Part shown: in pieces, positions 1 to 13,600 of the stretch
Layout: each line of letters starts with the position of its first letter
Position numbering within the stretch: position 1 is the first letter of the stretch
Origin: Larimichthys crocea
Lineage: Eukaryota; Chordata; Actinopteri; Sciaenidae
Reading direction: 5' to 3'
Length of the DNA stretch: 64,000 bases
Assembly: GCF_000972845.2 (NCBI RefSeq)
Contig: NC_040029.1
Location: 4,949,811 to 5,013,810, forward strand
Program-made: the position numbers and the translations under genes
Notes under the pieces: model-generated
Databases searched by the model: none
Told to the model about the DNA's origin: nothing
Seen by the model: only the letters and a program-made list of their open reading frames with translations

Positions 1-22
1 TATTTTCCTCGTGCTAAACTTT

Positions 23-32
23 NNNNNNNNNN
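23..32. other. Assembly gap (10 N)
   Basis: Ten consecutive N. The 22 bases to its left cannot be placed relative to the rest of the window with certainty. Confidence 0.99.
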
Positions 33-523
33 TTCACAGTCATTGGCAACTGAGAATTCATGGATTCATGCATTTGTTCTTTAAAGCTACATTACAACCA
101 GTTCACCCATTAACAATAAAAACTGGTTAAAACATGAAATGAATATGTAGAATGCCTCAGAATAGTTGTGGTGTTTTTAAAGTGAGGTTGTAGCTGTACT
201 TATAGCTGCAGTAGAGAAGTAGAGCTATGCACTGCTGTGGACAGGGTCAGCAGAAAAATATATTTTTAAGAGAGAAATGACAATCAGAGGTTGCATTCCA
301 GTGTCAGCACTGCAAAAAAAACCCAACAAAATACAAGACAGCAATATTTGCAAGACTGTAGCCTAAGCTGCTGAACGTTCCCCTCTGTTGGCAAAATGTC
401 GTTACTACATAGCAGTGTCAGCAGCAGTCACTCGTGTTCAATGTTAAACAAATAAACCTTCATATTACACAAAATAGCTACGTGAAATATCCCTAGCATG
501 TGCGCCACCTGGACCACATGCAG

Positions 524-554
524 AATAAATAAATAAATAAATAAATAAATAAAA
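524..554. repeat. AAAT microsatellite
   Basis: About seven and a half uninterrupted copies of AAAT/AATA. Confidence 0.95.
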
Positions 555-697
555 GGTTATGCTCCTAGAAATTAAGTCAACGTCACTAGTTTATTTGCAA
601 CCATAGCAACCAGTGACCAGTGCATGCTGGGGAAACAAAAGCCAAAATCGCCACAGTTGGGCGCTCAAACAAACTAGAACCAAACTTGGACTGTACG

Positions 698-955
698 TCA
701 ACTGTGTTGAAACTGCAGGTTCTTAGCTCAATCCATTTGAGGTTCGGTCCGTTTTGAACTCCAGTGTCCAAAGGGAAACAGTGAAAACCTTCAAGAAACT
801 GAGTTTAACTGTGTGGTCCAATAGCACAGGGTGTAAGGGGACTGCTTCGAAGTTGAGACCTTTTGTGTTCAATTCCCCTCTCCTGTGTTCAAACTGGAAG
901 TTCCTAGCTCAATCTGTGTGACATTTAGTCCACTTTGAACTACGAGCGGGCAAAG
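698..955 (+). repeat. Diverged direct duplication (two ~75-base units)
   Basis: The stretch at about 698-772 (gttgaaactgcaggttctta followed by gctcaatcc and ttttgaact) recurs at about 886-953 as gttcaaactggaagttccta, gctcaatct and ctttgaact. The units lie in the same orientation about 190 bases apart and are clearly related but diverged. No element family was recognised. Confidence 0.5.
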
Positions 956-1699
956 ACCCAGACTAAGACTAAGTTAACCTGACCTAAAGAGAGAGTTGAT
1001 AAGGTAAAGTACCACGTCCATCTGCTAGGATGATTATAGCAGTTTACAGTCATAGGATAGATAAATATGTGAGTTGCCATTGTGTTGCTGCTGAGCTACA
1101 GCACCGACCCCACCACTCCACTAGGTGCCTCTATGTTCTCTGCTGCTTTGCTCTCCGTTGCAGGTTCCAGGTCATGGGAGGGTCATCTTCTTGATGAGAC
1201 ACCTGGGCTGGTGTGGTGTCTGTATAAGCCTGTCCATACTGCAGAGCTCTCTTTTTTTCTGCTAGGATAAGTTCAGACAGTTCTAGCTCTACCTTAGGCG
1301 ATGCCCTAGGCCAAATACCAAAATTCACCCTGAAAAAGTGAGTACAGACTCTCTGCCTTAAAGGCCCTGCACTCCTATGCTGGTGTTTGGAATCATCCTG
1401 GATGATTAGACTCTAGTCAGGGGAGAGTTTTATAGTTTGATTTTATGAATTTGTGTTCACAGTTGTATTTTGATGCATTCAATGTGATGGAAAATAGTCA
1501 ACAGTCAGCTCTGAATCATGGCAAGCTGTAGGGCCACTATAATATAACATATTTTTACATATACCATACTGTGTGATAATAATGTAGCACTATGTTATCT
1601 TGTAATCTGCAGTTAGTATTGCTGTAACATATTAATTCTATTGTGACACACTTTCTTTCTTTCCTTGTCTGAGCTCAATCATTTTTCCAAAGCACCGAC

Positions 1700-4042
1700 T
1701 ACAACAGCAGGTGTAAACTTTATCATATTTAATTCCATTGTAGCATATTGATGATGACACGCAGTACAAAAGCAATTACCAGACATTCCATTACAACTTG
1801 GACCCAGTAAACCCCACCAAAAAAAATATCAACAATAAACACCATTAACACTAAGTTTGTCTTAGTTTCATCGTGACGTCAACAAGACAAACATGATCTT
1901 GGTTTGGGGAGACAAAGCTAGGACCATTAGGATTATTCTCTCTTCTTTTTTTTTCTTCTTTTCCCTCCCTCGAATAAAAATTGTTATATTGTATTTATAT
2001 ATTACAACACTCAACAGAAAACAACGTAATACAAAACTTTTAACAAAAATATGAACCTTGAGCAATGCATGGAGAAAACAGCTTTTAAGAGCAACACCTA
2101 TGGCACATTTATTTCCTCACACAGATTTACACATTTTCACAAAAAGGTGCTTCGAATCACAAGCCAACTGAGTCTAAAGAGAGCACAGATGGATCCCATG
2201 GAAACTGAACTGTGTTAAGCAGCAAAATGCTACCGCATATGGTCTGACAATAGATGGCGCCATAACCCTTACCATGGCGCCACATCTTTTCTGTTGACTT
2301 CGATTATAGTCTCCAGATTTAATGCTGAAACGGCTTCAGATGAGCAAATATTACAGGATGACTTGAGAGAAATGTGAAATATTTGCCAGCAAATACCCAC
2401 TTGACTGTGACATTTGAGAGGAGTTGGACAGGGTATGGCTGTGGACACTGGAATTGAAGTGAACAAATAGATGAGCAACTTCCGGCACCTCAGTTGGACC
2501 ACTGTAGAATGAATTTTTTGTCAATTTTAATGACTCCTAGAACAATTACTCAAGCCTCTTGGACAGGAAATGAGTCAGTTGGAATATTCAGTCTGGCATT
2601 AGAGGTAATGTAAAATGGATCAGTCCCAATGTGAATATGTTAGTCATCATCATACTGTATTGTGTTATGAACCGTGGTGAGCTGATTATAGAGAACAGGT
2701 TATGATCTTAGCAAAAACACATACTTTTTGTTTAGGAGAAATAGAAACCAGTACTTTGAAGTCCTGGACTGTAAATCATAATTTGATTTGATGTAACCAG
2801 ATTTAGACCAAATAGACAGATTTTGCAATGTGACAAAACATTCTTATACATCAAATGCTGAAACATTTAGACATGCGATTCTGTAAATTCTTCACATCTG
2901 GCCTTTAGACATGATTTCACAAAGGGAGGAATTATATGAAAATACTATTTGGCATGTATCTGATATCATCTTTTTTTTATTACTTTGTACTATTTGTATG
3001 CGGAAAACCATTTTGGACATTTATTCTATCATCTTTTATCTTATGTTTGAGCATCATGAGTCAGTAATTTTCTGTCAGAACAGTCGGAAATATGATCCAT
3101 CCTAATGTCGAAGTCATGTTTGTGTAAAATGAGCTACTGTACTGCTATGCTGAAAAGTTTCAGAAACGAAACGACTGGATGAAATGAACACAACTGTACG
3201 ATAAATAGCTTGAAATAAAAAAAAATAACAATAAAAAAAAAAAGAGACTTTGGCACATTGTTCCCGCGATGCAGCAGGTAGCAAGAGCACAAGCAAACTT
3301 ACAGCCACGTGCTTTATAATCAGGTCGAAGCATTTTTGCCACAAGTGAAATATTTCTTACATTCAATATTAAAGACAGAAAACAGCAGTCCGACATCACC
3401 AACATTTAGACTGCCAGTTAAAGGGCTGACATAATTTTAGAAGATTTGGCAAATTATACACTTTACATGTCAATTTACATATTGTTTATGTGTGTTTGTA
3501 TATATATATACAGCCAAACATGATTTGACATTGACGAGTGATTCAACGTTTGATCTTTTTAGACAGGTGTGGGTGAAGTACACGACCGGTACGCACACGA
3601 CAAATTCTACATTTAGCAGCAGTTACTAATACGTACATCTTAGTGTCTGTTTGCTGAAAAGGTTTGAAAAGTTCTGAAATTAAAATATAACAGACTGTTT
3701 TCCTATTGTTCCCTATTGAGATCTGAAGACTTAACTCATTCTGAAGAGTTTTTTTGAGGTATTTCTTGTGGGCATTTTTCTTTTAATGGACAAAACATAT
3801 GGGCAAGGAACAGAAGCAACCTTTTAACATCCATACTAAAGAAATACTAGTGGCTCTTGGATGTAAAAGTCTGTATAAGGCAGCAGCAGCGCACGTAAAC
3901 AACAACGCCATGGCGCTAAGATGCAGGAGACGTACGGAAGGTTCATGGAAAGGGTGAAATCCATGGATGAAAGGCAGGATGAGAGGAGGAGTGATTGCCA
4001 TCAGAGCAGAATCTCTACAGAGATCAGTTCATGGGTCGGAGA
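1700..4042 (-). other. arhgap6: Probable arhgap6 3' UTR and immediate downstream sequence
   Basis: This follows the arhgap6 stop codon on the minus strand and contains no further exon. It is AT-rich, as fish 3' UTRs usually are. Minus-strand poly(A)-signal candidates are AATAAA at about 3019-3024 and 2976-2981, and ATTAAA at 1728-1733. None can be chosen from sequence alone. The UTR extent is inferred; transcript data would fix the end. Confidence 0.4.
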
Positions 4043-4629
4043 TCACACCAGCGTTTCAGGCAGTGCGTCAGCATTGTCCGAGGACAGCAGCTGCCAGATC
4101 TGCCACCGGTCCCTCTGCCAGTCCTGCCACTCTGCACTATGTGGCACCATTTGGCCGTCCGTCGTCGAGGCCGAGTTACTCTGCGCCACGCTCAGCCTCG
4201 CGTGCTGCAGAGGGGGCCGCTGAGCTGTCGCCAGCTGAGGTGAACTTTGCGAACCAGCCAGTCGATGGTGGGCGTTGTAAGGGGGAGGACAGTGGCCGTC
4301 GTTGAGCAAAGCGGGGCCACCATCAACAGTGTTCACCCCGCCTTGAGGTATGGAGGTCGGGGAAAGTCCGTGTCCACTTGCTCGATGGAGGCCTTGCGTG
4401 CTGTTGAGGTGCGACGTCAACGAGGGGTTGGTGTTGAGCTGCAGGCGTCTGGTCTGCACATGAGGGCTGGCACACACTCTGGTGACCGGGGGGTGGCGTC
4501 TGCACTCGGCTGTGCCAGGCGCCATCTGAGTCCGTTGTAGCGTTGCCGGCTGCCTGCCATCGCCATGGAGTCCGTCGAGACCTTCCTGCGAGCTGCGAGA
4601 GCTCCCCTCTGACATGTTGCCATGGGAAC
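4043..4629 (-). CDS. arhgap6: arhgap6 exon 14 (last coding exon, C-terminal region and stop)
   Basis: 587 bases, residues about 571-765 plus the stop. The acceptor is tttctag before gttcccatgg; the first two bases complete a Gly codon started by exon 13. The middle is low in complexity (Ser, Gln, Pro, His) and only weakly conserved. The end, [13 protein letters not shown] through DALPETLV, is the highly conserved ARHGAP6 C-terminus and anchors the orthology call. The Pro-rich patch CPPPYN resembles the PPPPYP region of the human protein. Confidence 0.95.
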
Positions 4630-7600
4630 CTAGAAACAGAACATCAACTACATCAGTCGAATTAATTATAGTTTAATGAATAACACAGAATAGACACATC
4701 ACGAGTAGGTTCTTGGGAGAAAAATGCACAAAGAAATGCTCCAAAACATCTTTTGTTGATAAATATTTCGGTTTTATTGCATCTTCAATGAGAAGAAAAA
4801 AGAATACTTGGACTAAATATGAATAAAACCCAGCAGGATTCTGCTTTCTGATGACTGAAACTGCAGGTACTCAGCGCTGGTCCTTGATTTAAATGTTCCT
4901 CCCCGATACTTAATAACCAGTGCCAAGCACTTACTCTGGCTCATTAAGCACTGGGAACAGAATCTGCAGACGTCCTGGGATGATTGAGATCTGTTTACCT
5001 GTGTATGATTGGTCCTTGAGTGTTGGTTTCAGAGTTGTGTGCCACGTCCCCCAAATGTTCGCATGCTCCTCTGATATAGCATCTAAAGGAAGCGAAAGAG
5101 AGGTCAAATTCATTTTCCACACTCACCTCAAAACATTATATAAATCTAAGTCATATGTACCTTTGGTACCCCAAGGGTCAGCTCCAGGCTCCCTGCTCCA
5201 GCCGGCCACCTGCCCCACCAGAGAGTACTGTTCCGGGACACGGAAGAGCTGCTCGCTGCCTGGACTTCCTGGTTCTCCTCGCCTCTCGCTAAGGATCGGG
5301 GAGTTGTTGTCATAAGGTGATACCTCGCCGCTGGACGCCTTGTTGGAGTCGCTGGAGGAACGGCGCTCGCTCAGGGTGAAGGGTTCCTCTGTCTGCAACA
5401 GGTCGGGGCTCCTGTGGTTGATTACAGGCAGAAATGAGTGGCGGACAAAAGAGAGAGGAAGATCATGCACATGTGTTTACGTGTAACTTACTGCGATGCT
5501 TTTCTTCTCAGGAGGTAGTCCACCACATCTGGATCAGTCTCTAACAGGCTCATCAAAACCTCATTCTGCAGATCAGGAGGCACCTAAAAAATATATTAAC
5601 TATTAATACTAGCCCATTCCTTTCTCGGAAAAACATGAAAATACGAGACAGCTGTCTTGTATGCCTCTTAATGTGATTTTCAGGTAATTATCTGAATTTT
5701 ATGCTCATGAAACCCGTGGATTATAATGCTGCCCAAACGCCCACTGTCCACTGTGACTCTCATCCTCAGATGATTTGAAAATTTCCCAGATTCGGACACA
5801 TAAGCAGGTTACGAAACAACCTTCAGATGTCATTCGCAGAACTTGAGCTGCCTACAAATCTGTTCTGTACCAATTCACTGTGTGCGATTAATAGTTCTTC
5901 ATTGGCTTACTGGAGGAATGTAAACCTCAGGGAGAACGTCAGTGGCAGATTACAAAACATTACGGTCTAAGGTTTCGGACCCGAGATGACCCGAAGAGCC
6001 TGTCCGCACTGTTTGAGAATCCGAGGAACAAAAGCAACCCGATGAGGCGGTAATCCGTGCAAAATCATGACCTCTCCTGACACCGCATGAAGGATTTCAT
6101 GCCTGAATTTCCTGCTTTTGTTTTGGAAGTTAAAGAATCCCTGTGAGGATTATTGATGTTAATGTCAGCTAACTGGCAAGATTTAACTCTCTTGTTATAA
6201 CTACTCAAGAATTCAGCAGTGATTCTGACCAAAAACACATCCATGTGTCATCTGGCACTCTGCTTTGTTTTATTTCTCACTTTCCTCTGTTTTCATTAAC
6301 CGAGACGCAACCATTGTCTGGTACGCCAGGAGGGGATTGTCTTACTTTACGCCAACACAAGAATGCAAGGGTGGGTGAGTGAATGCGAGACTGTGTGTGC
6401 GTGTGTTTGGCGGCCGAGCGGAAGAATGAAAAGAGCAAGCGAGGATAAAAGATAGATGCTGAATGACTGACCATGAAGAGGGTCTGGTAGCTGGCGATCA
6501 TCCTCTGCAGCACGGCGATGACGGCAGTGCTCTCCTCGGCCCTCGCTGAACTCTGGACGCTGAACTCCTTGTCGGAGTTCTTCTGCTTGTGGAGCAGGTT
6601 TGGGCCGAAGATGGTTGCCAGGTTCAAGGATGTCATCTTGTTCCCTGTGATCTGTATTTGGAGAAAGAGTTTGATGATGTAACCCAAATGAGTTCCTCCC
6701 CATGTTTCAGTAAAATCGTATCGGTTGCACCGAAGTTTGCTCTTCACCTCTGAACTCTTGTTCTACATTTTTGGACATATAAGGAACTGTTTTCCTCCCT
6801 TATAAGGAGAATGTTTCCTCTCCCTTCGCCTCCATCCAACCTGTCGCTCCCCATTTCTGTTTTTGTCACTTCGTCACACGGGGCTTGTTAACGCTAAAAG
6901 TGTCGGCGCGTATGACAGGTGATTCTGTTTCTACTAGGCTTGGGTGATGTTGCGCATCCTGTGACAAATTTCATTTTTCTGCTTCATTTCCACCCCCCGC
7001 CCCCCCCCTTTCCACTCGCAGTCCCAAAGGAGAGATGGGAGCCACAAGCGGCCCCAAAAGTATTGATGTGTTGCTCCGACTTCCTGTCACGATCTCGGAT
7101 ACAGATAGTGGAGCCATGGAGTCGTGAAGGGAAACAAACAAACACACACACACACACATACATCAATGCTCGGGTCCGTTCTCATGTCTGCACACAAACT
7201 TCCATCTGTGCACAAAAAAAGCCACACACACACATGACTCCACAAGACTGCAAATGAAAGGCTACAGAGTCCTGATCACGATGATCATGATGTCACTTCC
7301 TCCCTGTCCACTATCACAAGTCTTAATTGAATCTATAGACCAAAGAAAGCACAATAACAGGATGTGATTGTGATATCTAGTGTTGTAGCTGCCAATCCAA
7401 CTGCTGTGGATTTGTATTAGACGTCTTAATACGTCTTTGGGTCGTGGGGGCAGCAGCTTCAGCAGGGCGGCCCAGACTTCCCTCTCCCCGGCCACTTCGT
7501 CCAGCTCTCCCAGGGGTACCCCAAGGCATTCCCAGGCCAGCCGAGAGACATAGTCCCTCCAGCGTGTCCTGGGTCTTCCCCGGGGCCGCCTCCCGGAGGG

Positions 7601-10600
7601 ACGTGCCCGGAACATCTCACCAGGGAGACGTCCAGGAGGCATCCTCACGAGATGCCCGACCCACCTTAACTGGTTCCTCTCGATGCGGAGGAGCAGCAGT
7701 TCTACTCTGAGCTCCTCTCGGATGGCCGAGCTTCTCACCCTATCTCTAAGGGAGAGCCCAGCCACCCTGCGAAGGAAGCTCATTTCGGCCGCTTGTATTC
7801 ATGATCTCATTCTGTCGGTCACTACCCAAAGCTCGTGACCATAGGTGAGGGTAGGAACGTAGATCGACTGGTAAATCGAGAGCTTCGCCTTTCGGCTCAG
7901 CTCCTTCTTCACCACAACGGATAAGCGGGAGAAGATGGATGGATGGAATACGTCTTTGGCAAGCATGCAGGGTTAGTCTACTCCTCTATAGTCTCTTTAA
8001 AGTAGAGTTGCTGGCAGGCGTCCATGCTTTCCCGAGCAGATGCACTGGGCCGCATTTAGATTGGAAGTTTGGTTTGTGATGAACTTGTTGTGTGTTGTGG
8101 TCGTAGCAGCTTATTTGCCCTGGAGATTCTAGCCTCAAGCAGAGACAAGGTGCGGGCTCAGATGACATCACTTGAGGCAGTTCATCTGCACATGGCTAAA
8201 AGGCTTTGTTCACGTATACAGTACAGTGCACAGCAGTGCTGCCCGACACCTGTAGACAGAGCGCCCGTGCTGTTTCAGGCTTGACCGGCACAGAAAAATG
8301 CGTGCACATACCATCCACTCAAACCGGTTCCTATCACATCTTTGGTCATTTTCATCCTAATGAGGTGGAAACGCGAAACAAACAAAATGCTAGTGTTTGC
8401 ATGTGTGTTTACACGCGACTAAAAGCAACTTAATTTGGATGTTTCGGACATCTTGATTAATGGATTTGATGGACTATTTAATGTTGCTAAGAAATGAACG
8501 TGGCTTCACCTCCTGCCCGTCTTTGTCCTGCCGGTCGTTGGCGTGGTCAGTCACGGTGGACAGAAACTCCAGGAGGCGGTGGAGAGTATCACTGTTGCAC
8601 GCTGGGAGCAGGTAGATGAGTAGCTGCGTGACGTTCTGCTGCTCATCATGATCCAACACTGCAACACATGTGGGAATAGCTTGGTTGAAAATAGGGGGGG
8701 GGGGGGAAGAAAAGGAGGATCGAGGTCAGAGAAAGACGGGGAACGAAGCTCACATGTGGTGTTGATGAAAGCTGTGTAGAGCTCCTTGGTTAGAAGAGGG
8801 TCAGGCATGTCCCTGAGGAACTCCTTCAGCAGAGCGGCCACGTCGTGAATGCTGTGCTCCTCGTCCAGCTGGACGTCGACGCCTCGATCGAACTCCTCGC
8901 GGAGCTGGAGGATGGACGCAAAGAAAAGGAGAAAGAGAGGAAGAGGAGGATTTCAGAAACATCCTCCGCACATAACAATGGACATTATATTCTAGGCAGC
9001 GACTCCAGTCACTCACTTCCTGTCGGTCCTCAAACTAGTTTTACCAGTATGCATTTTTAATCTCGTCGACCTGACCTTTGGATGACTTCCAGAGAGTTAG
9101 AAAGTCTCTCTTTGGCAGCGATGAGGGATACGCAGCGCTCATCTGCACAGCATGTTGACGTATATACCAGTTTGCCCATTAAACATATAAATGTTAACAC
9201 TGGATTGTATCAACACAGAGCGGCAGAGAATACAAAGTGGATATTTAGACTCGCAGCAAATCATATACAGATGTGTGAATACAAACCATTGAATTTAGTG
9301 AGTTTATAATAAAGAGGAGGTGTTATAAACATACACAGGGGTAGAGTGGTCCATTTAACCACAGTTAGCACATTACTGCTTCATTATTCTATTTACTGGA
9401 GCCGGTTTTAACAAGTATTTAATTCTTTTCTATTTGCCTTCTGTTCTTTAAATGTTGTTCTGCACATAGTGACAGTCTGGAAACAGTGCTTGTGTTTTAT
9501 AGGCAGAATGCAGCAGATCAGTTTATCACAGGAAGACAGTGTTTGGACTGAAGGAGCACAATTAAACCGCTTTCATTATGACTGCACAGATTTTTACCAG
9601 ATTTTAATTGATTCTGGTTCGTCAGTCATCAAAGCAGTAGCATGAAAATCTCTCAATTCCCCCTCCGCTAAGAGGAAACGAGGGAAAACAAAACGCCGCC
9701 TTTCAGAACTGGAAATAACCTTTTTGGAAATGCTGTTGCAGAGTGAAAAGTTCAAATGAAAAAACAAGACTTTTGCGCAGCAGGCCGGGTACTAGGATAT
9801 TATGCAAAGAAATATTATTTCATTGATTTTTATCGTGCAAGTTTTGTTAACACCAGCCGGGATGGTTGAAACTCATCCAGAAAGGAAGTAATGCATCAGT
9901 TTGTGGAACAGATTTCTCAGACGTGTCATCTGTTCAAGCTTAAATTCATATTGTATCGGAAAAAATCTGAAAAATTAAACTGATAAAAGACTATTTGGAA
10001 TCGTTTGTTGAGCTGTTAAGCTGTTTCTTGTCCACTGACACAAAGATTGTGACTCATTAAAGAAACATTTCTTCTTTCCTGACATCGCAACGTGTTGCGA
10101 GTCTAAAGCAGCTCGTCTTATGATCAATTCAGTTGGCAGAGCAGAAGAAAAAAAAATCCATATTCAATATGCGATACAGCGCCTCTGCTCTTTGTAGCTG
10201 AAGGTCGTCCTCATATTTCATTAAAATGTAATCCTGTCTTATAATTTAATTCAAGTGAGATGTCCCCACCTCCGCTTTGGACACCAACCCGAAGGTCAAA
10301 GAAGCGTGCGTGTCCCTGTTACTGAGGGAGGGGGAGGCTAATCATCCAGGTGCCTCTAGTTCAGTTAAGTGGGAGTAAGTGTTTATAAAAAAGATTATGT
10401 AAAAACTGACGCTGCCCACACTGATTGACCCATGAAGTGTAACCCTGATTTATGTATTCTTTTGCTGTGTATTTACTGGAGTCAGAGGTAATGGATAATG
10501 AAAGGTGTAGGAGTAGAATAACCCAATGCAATATGTTGTGTATTGAGCTGGTAAGAACAAGAAACACATCATTAGGGCCTGCTTTGTGGGTATTTCTCAA

Positions 10601-13600
10601 AAATATGCGTCTTGTATGTACTTGAGTCTTTGGCACCATGGGCGACAACAATTTGGTCTATTCTTAGAACAAGGGTTTTGTTTGTTCCGTTCGTGGATGG
10701 AAAAAGGACGCGTGGATAGCATTTTGCACAAAGAAGTTCTGTGAGATCAGGTTTTCATACGTGTTACGTTGCTACCTGTCTTATCTGTGGCCACAAATGA
10801 CGCTTCGTGAAGAGATTTAACCCTAACCCGCCATCGTCGGAAGAAAGAACCCCTCACCTGTCGGACTCTCTTCTTGGAGCTCCCCACTCGAAAGATCCCC
10901 ACAGTCTGCAAACCTGAGTGGAAAACAAAAACTCAATGACTGAAGTATTACAAGAGCTGTTTATAGCAACTGACAAATGAAAGACCGGCTGAACATATAC
11001 AGTATGTAGGCTACCGTATTTCTCGATGTGCTGACAGCAGCTGTCCACCACCCTGGGCACCTGACGGTAGATGGGATTGAGGCTCAGCCTTTTGTCCCGG
11101 TGCTTCTCCTTCTTGCTCGGCGTCTCAGCCGGCAGGGAGAGCTGCAGAGCCTCGAGCAGGCGGGACTGGTTGTCGTCCAGGTCTGTGATGGAGTCCACTG
11201 ACATGCCTCCCTGGAGGTTAATCATGCATTGCATTCAGAACGGACTCTTTTGTGTAAAACGCAAAAACACCCATGGCCTTTGATCTGGAGCTCGGACGTA
11301 GTAATTATATCATTTTGTCTCACCCTCCTGCGTGCTCGTGGTGCCGCCTCGGGCGTGTTGGGCGACGTCGACTCATTGGCTGTCTCCGATGTGGAACTCA
11401 AAGAGGAGTTACTGCTGGATAACTCCTTGTTGGACGGCCGCTTGGTGGCAAACTGCAGGACAGATCGCCCAAGAGTTAGACTGGGACAAATTGGACAGTT
11501 GACAGAAAATGTTCTATCTATATAATTGAGAGATAACAGACCTGTAAAATGGACGAGACGAGGTCGGAGGAGTCCTTGTGCTCCTCTCTTTGCGGATGGT
11601 CCTGACGATAGCCGTCCTGACGCTGCCTGTGCGTTCTGTCATTGGCGATGACCTGGGAGAGCGGTATACTGAAAGCCTGGGGCATGCATTCTGGGGGGAA
11701 AAAAAAACAGAAAGAAAAGACGGCGATGGGACTTTATTCCTAAATCAAAATTGGCTGCAAGAGGAAGGAAGGAAAAAAGAGAAATAAAAAGCTCTATTAG
11801 TGCCCAAAAATAGTTCCCCCTTTGAACTCTCATCAAACATGCCTCCAATGAAACCCTCGCCTTTTACATGCGATAAAAGCCTCACAACACATGTTTACTA
11901 TGTCGGTTAAAACTCTTATTGCACTACGACGGCACTACATCTGGTTTCCAAAATAAGACATCACAGAAAGAAAGTTGGCAAAAATCTGGCTACGACAGAC
12001 CACTAATTCCAGTGCCTTTGACCAAAATAACACAACTTTGATGACTCTCACCCACAAGTAATATCATGGAGGTCCTTTTTTTTTTTTTAGAAGTTGCTCA
12101 GCACTGACACATATGTTTACAACAGCTAGTATGTTATTCAGATTCCTTTGTTCCATTTTCAGTCATTACAGCGAGACTCTGAGTGGAGTTTGCTTTGGCA
12201 AAGAAGTTGCATGAGACGAGGTTTGTATGCAAATCGGGGGGGAAGCAAACCATAGCAACTGACTTGGGACTTGTGGAAGATATCCAGGGTGATCACTTCA
12301 GAGAGAGATGATGTCATGCTGGACCATCACAGGCTATATATTCCATTGTACAGAATCCCAAAGCCTGAGCCAACAGCTGAGAAAAAACAGTCCAGCTGTT
12401 CGGTAGATATATGTCTTGTGTGTGTGTAGAAAAGAGGAAAGGAAAACAGAGGGAGAGAAAGCAAAATGCATTCCACAACCACAAGTGGAGGGCTGTGGTT
12501 CACGAACAACATGACCACTAACACTGTGACACAACGAATTTGCTCTGCAGCCCTCGCAGCGTTAACGGGACTTATGTAACCTGCACATATGCACACACAC
12601 AGATGTGCACATATACACAATCTGGATCACATAATGTACACACGCTTTGGCAAACGTAAAGCAACGGTACTTCAGAGCGCGTCCACCGCCAGACCACATT
12701 TATCAAGCCACGTCCGTTTTTTCATAAATCTACATTTTCCAGGCCCTAGGAGCAACGGTCTTGGGTTTTCAGCGCCGTTTCTTACTATTTCTTATTCATG
12801 ACCATGCGGCGTGTTTATATAAGCTGGATGTGTTCGGAGTCCACGCAGAAAAAAGGCTCTCACAGCCTCAGGATAGTTATAAATAACATGAAACATTTGT
12901 TTTAATGCGCCACATGGGTGGAGTTTACCACACAGGACAATATGGCCAAAGTGCCAAAAAGTCTTTTAGAGGACCAAGCGAGCAAATCATCGCTTTGACT
13001 GACAAGTTACTTGATGCAAACTGAGCCAAAAGCAGATTTCTATTTGCCATTTGCAAATCTAGTTTGACTTGAGGTCCGGTCACAACGGTTCAGAGTGCTC
13101 GAAGAAGAAGGCCACATTTCTCCTGTTCTATCGCTTTCTCTCTTGCAGAGAAAAGCCTGAGCCTGCTTCAAAGCGAAATGCAGGGATGGTATTCGGGGAC
13201 CCCTCGGGAGAAAATTAAAGTTAGAATCCGTTTGGCAGGTTAGACCGCATGTTACGTCGGAGCCATCTGCTCTGGAGGGGTAGAGCCAGGCATGTGGTGG
13301 AAGGAAAAACCCACCTGCACCCTCCACCCCGAGCTCTCCCCTGACGTTAATCTTACGTAACTGATAGAAAAAGTATTTGTCCCAAAAGTTAATGCGGTTC
13401 TGGGAACGAGACCGATTGTTTGCCTCATGATAATTATCATCTGGGCAGCAAACTCACAGTTGCTGCAGTTGCCACTGACATAATGGGGTTCTGATTGGCC
13501 AAAGCATGCGCATTATTTTCAGACAACACAGCTGCGACATACTGCCGCAGCCTCATCGCCATTCCAATATGAAAGTCTTGACAGCTGTTTCTGGTACTTA

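Larger units (their letters stand above)
33..1699. other. Gene-free sequence downstream of arhgap6
   Basis: AT-rich non-coding sequence. Apart from a short AAAT microsatellite and a diverged pair of about 75-base repeats, listed separately, I see no exon with splice borders and no recognisable mobile element. Confidence 0.5.

Noticed and set aside
4043..4540. Several plus-strand open frames opposite arhgap6 exon 14
   Set aside because: Shadows of the GC-richer coding exon on the other strand.
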